Shown: piece after piece, positions 9,882-21,604 of the stretch
Position numbering within the stretch: position 1 is the stretch's first letter
How the letters are laid out: each line of letters opens with the position of its first letter
Notes under the pieces: generated by a model
Seen by the model: only the letters and a program-made list of their open reading frames with translations
Told to the model about the DNA's origin: nothing
Database searches by the model: none
Assembly (NCBI RefSeq): GCF_013256625.1
Contig: NZ_CP053908.1
Coordinates: 4,216,001-4,280,000, forward strand
Length of the DNA: 64,000 nucleotides
Source: Hymenobacter sp. BRD128
GTDB taxonomy: Bacteria > Bacteroidota > Bacteroidia > Cytophagales > Hymenobacteraceae
Direction of reading: 5' to 3'
Program-made: the position numbers and the translations under genes

Positions 9882-10085
9882 CTAGGTTCGGTGCCGGGCG
9901 CGCAGTCTCTTCAGGCCCAGGGCAACGCCGCCGGCCAGCAGCGAGGCTCTGCCATCGAGGGGCACGGCGGTGGGGTCGGCCTGCGGGGTGGGGTCGGTGG
10001 TGGTGGGCGAGCCGCTTTGGGCGAGCGCGGCGCCCACCGGGGCGAGGAATAGCAGCAGGCCCAGGTGACGGATACTAGTCGTCAT
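9882..10085 (-). CDS. Tiny secreted protein with PID-CTERM-type sorting tail
   Basis: A 67-residue protein with a clear signal peptide (MTTSIRHLGLLLFLAPVGAALAQ), a short Ser/Thr/Pro spacer, then VPLDGRASLLAGGVALGLKRLR. This tail has the PID-CTERM pattern seen in Bacteroidota: Pro-hydrophobic-Asp-Gly, a transmembrane-like Gly/Ala/Leu helix, and a basic end. Such tails are thought to be processed by a dedicated sorting machinery. The protein is almost nothing but signal and tail, which is typical of this group. The IS5-type element begins about 17 bp upstream of the start codon and may have displaced its promoter. Confidence 0.75.
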   Translation of the reverse strand: MTTSIRHLGLLLFLAPVGAALAQSGSPTTTDPTPQADPTAVPLDGRASLLAGGVALGLKRLRARHRT

Positions 10086-10102
10086 AAAGTTGGTTAGGCT
10101 AA

Positions 10103-10914
10103 GAAGCTGTTTAAGCTAATCGAGCAATTCGGCGAATAGTAGCCACGTACAGCCACGCGTTGGCGTGGGCAATTTTGCGCTCATAATCTTTGGCTAAACG
10201 CCGGTTATTGCCAGCCCAGGCAATGCTGCGTTCGACCACCCAGCGTTTAGCGTGGATGAAAAAGCGACCTTTCCGCGCCAAGACGCCCGTGGGCACTTGG
10301 GCCTGGATACCGCACTGGGCCAGCTGCTGGTAAAAGCGCCGGCCAAAGCCGCCATCGACAAATACGGTGCGCACTTGGTCGAGCAGCTCGTTGGGCAGGG
10401 ACAGCGCATCCCAGACCTTGGCGGCGGTGGTCCCTTTATGACAATTGGCAGCCACTACGCAGCTAGCCAGTAAATTACCTAGCGTGTCCACCAGGAAAAA
10501 GCGTTTGCGCCCCTTGATGCGTTTACCTGCGTCGTAACCCATGCGGGCCGTACTGGTAGCCGTGTTTTTCACGCTTTGGCTGTCGAGGATAGCTGCCGTG
10601 GGTTGCGCGTTTTTTTGCGCGCTCCCGCGCGGCAATGCTCAAGCAGCCACTTATCCGCTCCCAGGTGCCAGCAGCGCTCCATTTCGTAAAGTAGTGGTAG
10701 ACTGTCCCCCACGGCGGCAGGCCGGCGGGCACATCTGGCCAGGCACAGCCGTTCCTAAGCACGCAGAAAATGCCGTTCACAATAGATTAGCGCGGCCACT
10801 TACTGGTGCGCTACACAATAAAAAGCGGCGCGATACGCTGCCATTGGCGCTCAGTTAGGGCTGATTTATAACGCTTTTACTGCATCCAGCAAGCCTACTA
10901 ACTTAAACAGTTTC
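10103..10914 (-). mobile_element. Decayed IS5-family insertion sequence (about 812 bp)
   Basis: Imperfect terminal inverted repeats of 18 bp match at 15 positions (GAAGCTGTTTAAGCTAAT at 10103-10120 against the reverse complement of 10897-10914, GAAACTGTTTAAGTTAGT). They enclose a broken IS5-type transposase. No convincing target duplication is seen. It is unrelated to the IS5-type copy at 48.5 kb, whose ends differ. Confidence 0.8.
10111..10875 (-). pseudogene. IS5-family transposase, disrupted
   Basis: Remains of a DDE transposase of the IS5 type. The N-terminal part reads KSALTERQWQRIAPLF, then meets an in-frame TAG (10811-10813) and TAA (10787-10789). It resumes as VNGIFCVLRNGCAWPDVP and PPWGTVYHYFTKW. 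At an A7 run near 10616 the frame changes; removing one A would join RERAKNAQPT to AAILDSQSVK. The C-terminal half keeps DSQSVK, VDGGF and RWVVERSIAWAGNNRRLAKDYE, which carry the DDE-type residues. Two stops plus a frameshift mean this copy cannot make an active enzyme. Confidence 0.88.
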
Positions 10915-10998
10915 CAAGAAGCGGAGTCGTTTTTCATGCAGAACCTCGGGATGAAAAATAAAGTGAAGTAATAATGAATTATATTTAAAGTGCAAAAA

Positions 10999-11006
10999 TA
11001 AGTTTG
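10999..11006 (+). promoter_or_regulatory. Possible Bacteroidota -7 element upstream of the porin gene
   Basis: TAAGTTTG matches the TAnnTTTG consensus and lies in the AT-rich part of the 284-bp gap between the IS element and the porin gene. It is about 190 bp from the start codon, so the leader would be long and would include the 28-bp palindrome at 11114-11141. No clear -33 element was found. Confidence 0.35.
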
Positions 11007-11113
11007 ATTGGTGCAGCTATCTGTTATCTTACTATTTGTAACTCAAAACCTTTGTGCCCGCCAGGCGCTGGAATAAGCGAAAGCCCCGCAACTACTAGGC
11101 TGCCGCCACCCGG

Positions 11114-11141
11114 ATAAGTAGTAGGCTAGCCTACTACTTAT
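11114..11141. repeat. 28-bp perfect palindrome
   Basis: Every base from 11114 to 11141 pairs with its mirror position around the central GGCTAGCC, with outer arms ATAAGTAGTA. It lies 57 bp before the porin start codon. It could be an operator for a dimeric regulator or, in RNA, a hairpin in the 5' leader. No T run follows it. Confidence 0.8.
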
Positions 11142-11198
11142 TTAGAAATTGGCCTTACATTTAGCACCTCAATCTTCCCCACCTAATTTTTGCATTTT

Positions 11199-12467
11199 AT
11201 GCAAGTCAAATCTATATTCCTCGCGGGCGGGGCGCTGCTGGCGGCCACGTCGGGGGCCCTGGCCAGCGGCTTCCAGGTTGGCCTCACCGGCGCCAAGAAC
11301 GTGGGCATGGGCGGCACGGGTACCGGCCTCTACCTCGACCAGGCTGCGCAGTTTTTCAATCCGGGCGCCTTTGCCTTTGCGCCGACCGGCTTTCAGATAG
11401 GGGGCAACCTGGCAATTCCGCGCATCGCGTTCCGGCCCACCGATGCCGACCAGGGGCAGCGGGCTTTGCAGAATACCAACGTATTCCCTTTTAGCGGCTT
11501 TATCGGCTTCGGGCCCAAAGAAGGCAAGTGGCGCCTGGGCGTGGGCGTGTACACGCCCTTCGGCAGCGAACTGCACTACCAGCAGGGCTGGGAAGGCCGC
11601 TATGCCCTCACCGACATCAACCTGCGCTCGATAATGGCCCAGGCTACGGCGGCCTACGCCATTACCCCGCAGCTAAGCGTGGGCGTGGGCATTACCTCGC
11701 TCGTGTATGGCGACGTGGATTTGCAGCGCGACATTCCGGTGCAGGCCCAGGGCAGCACCAGCCCCGCGCACGCGCAGCTCACGGGCAAGGCCGACCACAA
11801 GGTGGGCTACAACCTGGGCGTGCTGTTCAAGCCTTCGGATAAGCTGAGCGTGGGCCTTAGCTACCGCTCGGCCGTGGACGCCCACGTGGGCAGCGGCGAT
11901 ATTACGCTGACCGGCATTCCGGCCTCGGCGGCCGGCAGCTTCACGGCCAAGAATTTCGACGTGACCCTGCCGCTGCCCGACGTGTACAGCTTCGGCATCG
12001 GGGTGCACCCTAGCGACCAGCTCTTGCTGGCCTTCGACGCCAACCTCGTGGGCTGGAGCCGCTACCAGTCGCTGAGCTTCGCGTACTCCGGCGGCGTGCT
12101 GGGCGGGGCCACTTCGTCGTCGTCGAAGCGCCAGTACCAGGATGCGCTGGCCTTTCGCCTGGGCGCCCAGTACAAGGTGACGGATGCCTTCACGGTGCGG
12201 GCCGGTACGTTCTATGACTTTTCGGCCGTGCGCGACGGTTTCGTGACGCCCGAAACGCCCGACGCCGACCGCCTGGGCCTCACGGCCGGGGTTAGCTACG
12301 AGTTTGCCCAGCGCTTCGGCATCGATGCCTCGTTCCTGTTTGAAGACTTCATGAAGCGCAGCCAGAGTCAGGACGACCTCCTTAGCAACGGCACCACCGA
12401 CCGCGTGGCCGGCACCTACAAGACCACCATCGCCGTGCCCGGCGTGCAGCTGTACGTGAAGTTCTAA
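11199..12467 (+). CDS. OmpP1/FadL-family outer-membrane porin
   Basis: A 422-residue outer-membrane beta-barrel of the FadL/TodX type, which takes up hydrophobic compounds in known members. The ATG at 11199 gives a good signal peptide (MQVKSIFLAGGALLAATSGALA). The mature start, SGFQVGLTGAKNVGMGGTGTG, has the typical FadL N-terminal hatch pattern. It is followed by NPGAFAF, GVGVYTPFGS, the FKPSDKLSVGLSYRS strand motif, GIGVHPSDQLLLAFD and the terminal strand VPGVQLYVKF, ending in Phe. The SGNH-hydrolase gene begins 21 bp after the stop, so the two are cotranscribed. Confidence 0.93.
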   Translation: MQVKSIFLAGGALLAATSGALASGFQVGLTGAKNVGMGGTGTGLYLDQAAQFFNPGAFAFAPTGFQIGGNLAIPRIAFRPTDADQGQRALQNTNVFPFSGFIGFGPKEGKWRLGVGVYTPFGSELHYQQGWEGRYALTDINLRSIMAQATAAYAITPQLSVGVGITSLVYGDVDLQRDIPVQAQGSTSPAHAQLTGKADHKVGYNLGVLFKPSDKLSVGLSYRSAVDAHVGSGDITLTGIPASAAGSFTAKNFDVTLPLPDVYSFGIGVHPSDQLLLAFDANLVGWSRYQSLSFAYSGGVLGGATSSSSKRQYQDALAFRLGAQYKVTDAFTVRAGTFYDFSAVRDGFVTPETPDADRLGLTAGVSYEFAQRFGIDASFLFEDFMKRSQSQDDLLSNGTTDRVAGTYKTTIAVPGVQLYVKF

Positions 12468-12488
12468 CTCCGTCTTTTCTCCTACCCA

Positions 12489-13862
12489 ATGACTCCGTTA
12501 TTTTCAACTGCTAAGCTGACCCGCCCGGCCCTTGCGCTGCTGGGCCTCGGCCTCGGGGTGGCCGGCTGCCAGCCCAACCTCGACGCGGCCAACCCCGCGC
12601 CTTCGGCCAATGGCCTCGACTTTACGAGCTACGTAGCCGTGGGCAACTCGCTCACCTCGGGCTACACCGATGGCGGCCTCTACAACGAAGGGCAGGCTAA
12701 TTCTTATCCGGCCATTCTGGCCCAGCAGTTTGCCAAAACCGGCAAAGGCCCGGCCAGCTTCGTGCAGCCGGCTTTTTCGAGCGCCAAAAAGGATGGTTCG
12801 GGCTATATCAAGCTGCAGGTAGTAAACGGCGCCCTGGCGCCGGTGCAGCCCACGGCGGCCAACAACTACCTGGGTGAGCAGCTGGCCGTGACGGGTGCTA
12901 CGCTGCCCGGCGGCCCGCAGCTGGAGGCCTATTCGGGCAACCAGCCCGACAACCTGGGCGTGCCTGGCATTTCGGTGCTTAGCAGCGTGTCGGCCCTCAC
13001 GGGTGGGCTAGCCCCCTACGGCCTCATTAACCCCTTCTATGAGCGTCTGCTGACGGCGGCCGAGAAACCGACCAAAGACTACGTGACGTACATCGGCCAG
13101 AAGTCGCCGACCTTCTTCACCTGCTGGATGGGCAACAACGACGTGCTGGCCTATGCCACGGCCGGCGGGGTAGTGTCGCCGCTCAATCCCTTCGGCGGCC
13201 TCACCGATACCACGCGCTTTGGCGTTGGCTACCGCGCTATCTTGAATACCATCTCGAAGGGCGGCACGGTGAAAGGGGCCGTGGCCAATATCCCGAACGT
13301 GACCAGCGTGCCGTACTTCAATACCGTGACCGTGGCAGCGGTAGTAGCGGCCTACCAGGCGGCGGGTATCCCCATTACGACTATTTATGTGCAGGCTCTC
13401 AACGCGGCCGGCACTGCCACCGCGGCCCGTGCCGCTACCTCGGCCGACCTGCTGACGCTGACGGCCCAGCCGTACATTGCCGCGCACCCTGGCGTTGGCA
13501 CCACCCCTGCCAATGCCCTGCCCAGCGACTACGTGCTCGACCCGGTAGAGGCGGCCAACGTAACGGCGCGCACCACCCAGCTGAACGCCATCATTGCCAA
13601 AACGGCCCTGCGCTTCAAGGTGCCCGTGCTAGACGCCAACGCGTTCCTGACTCGGCTGGCTACCAGCGGCATTGCAACTAACGCTGTGAACAACACCGCC
13701 ACGTTTGCCAGCGGCAACCTATTTGGCCTCGATGGTGTGCACCCCACGCCCCGCGGCTACGCCGTCATTGCCAACGAGTGGATTCGGGTTATCAATGCCT
13801 ACTACGGCTCGACCATCCCCAGCGTAGACCCCAACAGCTACCGCGGCGTACTGCTGCCCTAG
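12489..13862 (+). CDS. SGNH/GDSL-family hydrolase lipoprotein
   Basis: A 457-residue lipoprotein (lipobox LGVAGC, anchor Cys27). The SGNH blocks are present: VAVGNSLTSGY with the probable nucleophile Ser54, a GNNDVL block III, and DGVHPTPRGY with the catalytic Asp and His near the C-terminus. Such enzymes hydrolyse esters. Directly following a FadL-type porin in one operon, it probably releases fatty acids or other hydrophobic acids at the outer membrane for uptake; that link is inferred from context. A strong terminator follows the stop. Confidence 0.9.
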   Translation: MTPLFSTAKLTRPALALLGLGLGVAGCQPNLDAANPAPSANGLDFTSYVAVGNSLTSGYTDGGLYNEGQANSYPAILAQQFAKTGKGPASFVQPAFSSAKKDGSGYIKLQVVNGALAPVQPTAANNYLGEQLAVTGATLPGGPQLEAYSGNQPDNLGVPGISVLSSVSALTGGLAPYGLINPFYERLLTAAEKPTKDYVTYIGQKSPTFFTCWMGNNDVLAYATAGGVVSPLNPFGGLTDTTRFGVGYRAILNTISKGGTVKGAVANIPNVTSVPYFNTVTVAAVVAAYQAAGIPITTIYVQALNAAGTATAARAATSADLLTLTAQPYIAAHPGVGTTPANALPSDYVLDPVEAANVTARTTQLNAIIAKTALRFKVPVLDANAFLTRLATSGIATNAVNNTATFASGNLFGLDGVHPTPRGYAVIANEWIRVINAYYGSTIPSVDPNSYRGVLLP

Positions 13863-13886
13863 CCACACCCTGGTTGCCAAATTGCT

Positions 13887-13920
13887 AAAAGCGCCTTCCC
13901 CGCCGGGAAGGCGCTTTTTT
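13887..13920 (+). terminator. Rho-independent terminator after the SGNH hydrolase
   Basis: Exact 14-bp arms (13887-13900 and 13905-13918) with a CGCC loop end in a T run. It lies 25 bp after the SGNH-hydrolase stop codon and just before the metH promoter. Confidence 0.92.
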
Positions 13921-13934
13921 TGGCCTAGCCGTTG

Positions 13935-13942
13935 TATCTTCG
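13935..13942 (+). promoter_or_regulatory. Bacteroidota-type -7 element for metH
   Basis: TATCTTCG resembles the TAnnTTTG consensus and sits a few bases before the 5' strand of the SAM riboswitch, as expected for a transcript starting at the aptamer. A matching -33 box is not clear. Confidence 0.55.
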
Positions 13943-13947
13943 CTGTT

Positions 13948-14059
13948 GCTGCTATCCAGAAAGACCGAGGGACCAGGCCCGATGACGTCTTGGCAACCTA
14001 CCCCGAGTAGGTGCCAACTCCTGTTCGGCCAAGCACTTGGGCCGAAGAAGATATCAGCC
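13948..14059 (+). promoter_or_regulatory. SAM-I (S-box) riboswitch upstream of metH
   Basis: The S-box core is clear: CTATCCAGA, then GAGGGACCAGGCCC, GATGACGTCTTGGCAACC, GGTGCCAACTCCTG, and a P4-type hairpin CCAAGCACTTGG, closing with GAAGATATCAGC, which pairs with the 5' GCTGCTATC. It binds S-adenosylmethionine and lowers expression when methionine is plentiful. The expression platform probably lies in 14050-14100, where AGCCG and CGGCT flank a GC-rich stretch followed by T-rich sequence. The metH start codon is 74 bp after the aptamer. Confidence 0.93.
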
Positions 14060-14132
14060 GGAACCTGCGCTGCCCGGCGCGGCTTTCTTTCTGGATAGGC
14101 GCTTTTTGCTCCCGATTTTGCTTCCAGAAGAT

Positions 14133-17951
<3,819 letters not shown>

Positions 17952-17953
<2 letters not shown>

Positions 17954-18078
17954 CCCCACCCCAGTTCCTCTCCCGCGGGGGAGAAACTCTAGTGCTAATT
18001 TACAGTTTTTTAGCTTGAAAACCTGCCTAAAAATCGTCCGGCTTCCCTCCCCCAAGGGGAGGAGTTGGGGGTGGGGCT
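17952..18078. repeat. Inverted repeat filling the metH-metF gap
   Basis: The left arm (from 17952, AGCCCCACCCCAGTTCCTCT) is matched in inverse orientation by the right arm ending at 18078 (read backwards AGCCCCACCCCCAACTCCTC). CCCGCGGGGGAG/CTCCCCCAAGGGG-type motifs lie inside. This looks like a dispersed intergenic repeat; its left arm begins within the metH stop codon. It leaves metF 132 bp from metH and may form a strong RNA hairpin. Confidence 0.65.
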
Positions 18079-18085
18079 GCATACA

Positions 18086-19063
18086 ATGAAAGTAACCGAA
18101 CACCTGCGCCGCGCCGAGGGCAAAACGCTTTTCTCCTTCGAGGTGCTGCCGCCCCGCAAGGGCGAAAATATCCACAGCCTGTTTTCGAATATCGAGCCGC
18201 TGATGGAATTCAAGCCGCCGTTTATCGACGTCACCTACCACCGCGAGGAGTTTGTGCTGCGCGAGCGGCCCGGCGGCCTCTTGCAGCGCAAGGCCGTGCG
18301 CAAGCGGCCGGGCACGGTGGGCATCTGCGCGGCCATCAAAAACCGCTTCGACGTAGACACGGTGCCGCACCTCATTTGCGGCGGCTTTGCCAGGGAGGAA
18401 ACCGAGAATGCGCTGATTGACTTGCACTTCCTGGGCATCGACAATGTGCTGGCCCTGCGCGGCGACCCCATCAAGAGCGAAGGCCATTTCCAGCCGCACC
18501 CCGACGGCCACACCTACGCCTGCGACCTCATCGGCCAGATTGACTCGCTCAACCACGGCCGCTACCACGACCACGACGAGCAGTACCAGCCCGAGGGGTC
18601 TGAGCCCGTGCTGTGTACCGACTTCTGCATTGGTACCGCCGGCTATCCCGAAAAGCACTTCGAGGCGCCCAACCACGGCTCGGACATCCGCTTCCTGAAG
18701 CAGAAAATCGACCGGGGCGCCGATTATATCGTGACCCAGATGTTCTTCGACAACGAGGAGTTTTTCAAATTTGAGAAGCGCTGCCGCGATGCGGGCATCA
18801 CCGTGCCCATTATCCCCGGCCTCAAGCCCTTGACTACCAAAGCGCAAATCACGGCGCTGCCCCGGGCCTTCTTCCTCAGCATTCCGGAGGCCCTGGCCGA
18901 GGCCATTCACCAGGCCAAAGACAATGCCGCCGCCCGTGAAGTCGGCATCGAGTGGTGCCTTAACCAAAGCCGCGAGCTCATGGCCCACGGCGTGCCCTGC
19001 CTGCACTACTATTCGATGGGTAAGGCCGAAGCCATCCGCCGCGTGGCGGCCGGGTTGTTTTAA
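18086..19063 (+). CDS. metF: Methylenetetrahydrofolate reductase
   Basis: A 325-residue MTHFR, the flavoenzyme that makes 5-methyl-THF, the methyl donor for MetH. The ATG at 18086 begins MKVTEHLRRAEGKTLFSFEV, the usual MetF start. Diagnostic segments are SFEVLPPRKGENI, DVTYHREE, GIDNVLALRGDP, and the flavin-site-type FLKQKIDRGADYIVTQMFFD and VPIIPGLKP. The insert between LALRGDP and the FCIGTAGYPEKH block is longer than in enteric MetF but normal for Bacteroidota. It lies just after metH on the same strand and is likely read from the same SAM-controlled promoter. Confidence 0.97.
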   Translation: MKVTEHLRRAEGKTLFSFEVLPPRKGENIHSLFSNIEPLMEFKPPFIDVTYHREEFVLRERPGGLLQRKAVRKRPGTVGICAAIKNRFDVDTVPHLICGGFAREETENALIDLHFLGIDNVLALRGDPIKSEGHFQPHPDGHTYACDLIGQIDSLNHGRYHDHDEQYQPEGSEPVLCTDFCIGTAGYPEKHFEAPNHGSDIRFLKQKIDRGADYIVTQMFFDNEEFFKFEKRCRDAGITVPIIPGLKPLTTKAQITALPRAFFLSIPEALAEAIHQAKDNAAAREVGIEWCLNQSRELMAHGVPCLHYYSMGKAEAIRRVAAGLF

Positions 19064-19154
19064 GTGCTGTAAAAAGGCGGGGATGTGCGAAATATGAAAG
19101 CTAGACTACTTGGTAATTTCGCAATTTTTATACCCCCGCATTTTCGCCTCCTGC

Positions 19155-19898
19155 CTACTTAAACTTGCCTTCCGGGTCGGGCATTTTGGCCATCAGCTCG
19201 CTCAAAAATTGAAAGTCGAGGCTGGTGAGGCTGAGACTCTGGCCCTTGCGCACGGCCTGCCAGGCTTCGGCGTATTTCTCCTGGTAATACAGGATGCGCG
19301 CCTGGGCTTGCCAGGCATTGGCATTGGTGCTGTCGGCCAGCAGGGCGCGCTGGGCGTAGTCGCTGGCCTGCTGCAACTCTTTCTTTTTCTTGCCTTCTTC
19401 GTAGCGGGCTAGGGCCGTGTTGGCGGCATCGGTGAGCAGTAGCCCATTGGTGGGAGCTACGGCCAGGCCCTGCAGCACCAGCGCCTGAATGGCCTCGGGC
19501 GAGGCATCGGGGCGGCGGCTCAGCAGCACGGCTAGCCCCCGGTAAGGCTCGGGGTTTTTGGGGTCGAGCGCCCAGGCTAAATTAAAGCGCACGACGGCCG
19601 TATCGGGCTGGTTTTCTTGCAGATACTCAAAGCCCTTGGTGCTGAAAAACTTGCTGGCCTCGGGCCGCGAGGGAAAACTGCGGTCCACATCGGCCAGCAC
19701 GCTAGCCCCGACGGCCTGTTGTGCCTGCGCCGCCGTGAGGCCTCCAAACAGCGGCTGCAAGCGCTGTGGGCCGCTAGGGGGTGGGGTAGACTTGCTGTCC
19801 TTTTTACCCTTTTGGGCGTGGGCGGGCAGGCCAAGCGCTGCGCCTAGCAGAAAAACAAAAGCCCCGCGCCGCAGGCAGGGAGTGAGCCAAAAAAACAC
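19155..19898 (-). CDS. Secreted tetratricopeptide-repeat protein
   Basis: A 247-residue protein with an N-terminal signal peptide (hydrophobic stretch ending GLPAHAQ) and a Lys/Ser/Pro-rich spacer, then helical TPR-like repeats: AVVRFNLAWALDPKNPEPYRG, ASDYAQRALLADSTNANAWQ and ARILYYQEKYAEAWQAV. TPR modules usually hold protein partners. No enzymatic domain is visible. It stands alone, convergent with metF, and its role is unknown. Confidence 0.82.
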   Translation of the reverse strand: MFFWLTPCLRRGAFVFLLGAALGLPAHAQKGKKDSKSTPPPSGPQRLQPLFGGLTAAQAQQAVGASVLADVDRSFPSRPEASKFFSTKGFEYLQENQPDTAVVRFNLAWALDPKNPEPYRGLAVLLSRRPDASPEAIQALVLQGLAVAPTNGLLLTDAANTALARYEEGKKKKELQQASDYAQRALLADSTNANAWQAQARILYYQEKYAEAWQAVRKGQSLSLTSLDFQFLSELMAKMPDPEGKFK

Positions 19899-20022
19899 GC
19901 GGAGAAAAAATTAGAAAGCCTGACGCAAAAGAATAGCCCCAATTCGAATGGGCAAAAATACACCTGGCTCCGGTTGAAATACCGGGGCAGCAAGTTTTTG
20001 ACCAACCTGGGGCTAGCGGCCC

Positions 20023-20358
20023 CTACCAGAGGCGGGTATCGGTGATGCCGGCGGGCAGCGGGGCCACGTTGCCGAGGCCCAGCACGCACCAGCCGGCTTC
20101 CACGCCAAAAGCGCCGCCCGGCATTACGTAGCTCACCCAGCGCAGCAGCGTTTGGCCGCTGTAAGTACTCGTATCGGGGTCGTATTCTCGAATTAGGAGC
20201 GCATCGCCGACCTGAAAATCAGAGTCGTTTTCGCGCACGTCGAAAGGCTTGGTGCCGGCGGCTACGGCCGTAAAGCAGGGCGTCCAGAGCTGTAGCTCGT
20301 GGGTGCGGGTGCGGGCCGTGGTGATAGTCGAAACGGGGGAGGCAGTGTAGTGTTGCAT
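20023..20358 (-). CDS. DUF3850 (ASCH/PUA-like) domain protein
   Basis: A 111-residue protein. The central segment THELQLWTPCFTAVAAGTKPFDVRENDSDFQVGD, followed by LLIREYDPDTSTYSGQTLLRWVSYV and GGAFGVEAGWCVLGL, follows the DUF3850 pattern. DUF3850 is a small ASCH-like fold common in phages and prophages and thought to bind nucleic acid. The typical fold begins at about residue 19, so the first 18 residues may be extra or the start may lie further in. No phage genes surround it. Function is not established. Confidence 0.75.
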   Translation of the reverse strand: MQHYTASPVSTITTARTRTHELQLWTPCFTAVAAGTKPFDVRENDSDFQVGDALLIREYDPDTSTYSGQTLLRWVSYVMPGGAFGVEAGWCVLGLGNVAPLPAGITDTRLW

Positions 20359-20494
20359 AAGGATAGCTGGCCGCTAAGGCGGGCCGAATTAATGTAATCT
20401 ACGTAGAAAAAACGGTAGCCGCCATTATCGTGCCGTTAAAGAAAAAGCGCTGGCATTAAAGCCGGACAACGACCAGGTTACTAACTACCTCTGT

Positions 20495-21388
20495 ATGAAG
20501 TCTGTTTTTCGCTGGCTGGCTTTGCCGCCGCTCGGCCTGCTGCTGGCTGCCGCATCCGTGCTATGCACCAATGAATGGGCCGTGGCCCAGGCTAGCCGCC
20601 GCATAGCCGACGTGCCCTACGTGGCCGCCGCGGCCCCCGATTTTGACGCCAGGCGGCACTTGCTCGACATCTACCAGCCCACCGCTAAGGCCGCCGCGCC
20701 GCGCCCGGTGGTGCTCTTCATCCACGGGGGCAGCTGGAACAGCGGCAGCAAAGACGACATTCTGTATAAAGCCATCGGCCGGCGGCTGGCCAAAAATGGC
20801 TTCGTGGGCGTGGTAATTAGCTACCGGCTGGCGCCGCAGGTGCTGGTGCCCCAGCAGGCCGACGACTGCGCCCGCGCCCTGGCCTGGACGGTGGCGCACA
20901 TCACCGAGTACGGCGGCGACCCTAGCCGCCTCGTGCTCCTGGGCCACTCGGCGGGCGGCGGGCTAGCCGCGCTGCTGGCTACCGGCTCCGACACGCTGCT
21001 GGCCAGGCACGGCCTGCCCGCCCGCGCCGTGCACGCCGTGCTGCTCGACGACCCGGCCGGCCTCGATATGCTCGACTACCTCACCAAAATGCAGTATCCC
21101 GGCGACGAGAAATACCTCGTGCCGTTTAGCAAAGACCCGGCGGTGTGGCGGCAGGCCTCGGCGCTCTACCACGTGCGGGCTAGCGCGCCACCTATGAGCA
21201 TCTACATTGGCGGCGATACCTACCCAAGCATCAAAGGCAGCAGCGAAAAGTTTCGGGAGCGGCTCACGGCGCTGGGCGAGGCGCCCAAGTACACGATTTT
21301 ACCCGGCAAAAAGCACGTGGGCATGGTCACGCAGCTGTTTTTCGCTGGTAATACGCTGTATACTGAGTTGAAGCGGCTGGCGAAGTAG
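20495..21388 (+). CDS. Secreted alpha/beta hydrolase (esterase-like)
   Basis: A 297-residue alpha/beta hydrolase with an N-terminal signal sequence ending near AVAQA. The oxyanion-hole motif HGGSW (residues 77-81) and nucleophile elbow GHSAGG (150-155, Ser152) are those of carboxylesterase/feruloyl-esterase-like enzymes. The catalytic His is probably in the KKHVGMV segment near the C-terminus, and the Asp just before it. The DDPAGLDMLDY segment is typical of this family. Substrate is unknown. It is monocistronic, upstream of the Oar-like receptor. Confidence 0.88.
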   Translation: MKSVFRWLALPPLGLLLAAASVLCTNEWAVAQASRRIADVPYVAAAAPDFDARRHLLDIYQPTAKAAAPRPVVLFIHGGSWNSGSKDDILYKAIGRRLAKNGFVGVVISYRLAPQVLVPQQADDCARALAWTVAHITEYGGDPSRLVLLGHSAGGGLAALLATGSDTLLARHGLPARAVHAVLLDDPAGLDMLDYLTKMQYPGDEKYLVPFSKDPAVWRQASALYHVRASAPPMSIYIGGDTYPSIKGSSEKFRERLTALGEAPKYTILPGKKHVGMVTQLFFAGNTLYTELKRLAK

Positions 21389-21604
21389 CGCGCCGTTGCG
21401 CTAGGCAGCGGTGCCGTAAATGCTGTGAGCGGAAATTTTGTTAGAGTAAGTAGCTGATAATGAAGAATTACTGAAAGTAATGCCGGATGCGTAATGTTAA
21501 GTTTTGCATTGTTACTAAAATGTGATGCAAGCATAACATAAATGTTACGGTAATTTTACGGCGAAAATCCAGGGATGCGCCCTGGGTAAATAAAAAAGCC
21601 GTAT

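Noticed and set aside
9895..10052. Plus-strand frame opposite the PID-CTERM gene
   Set aside because: Gly/Arg-rich antisense reading with no signal; the minus strand has a proper signal peptide and sorting tail.
10600..10640. Programmed frameshift at the A7 run in the IS at 10.1-10.9 kb
   Set aside because: The shift direction is +1, and the same gene has two upstream in-frame stops, so decay is the better explanation for this copy.
14037..14132. Longer N-terminus for MetH from an upstream in-frame start
   Set aside because: It would overlap the SAM riboswitch; the ATG at 14133 is the first after the aptamer and expression platform.
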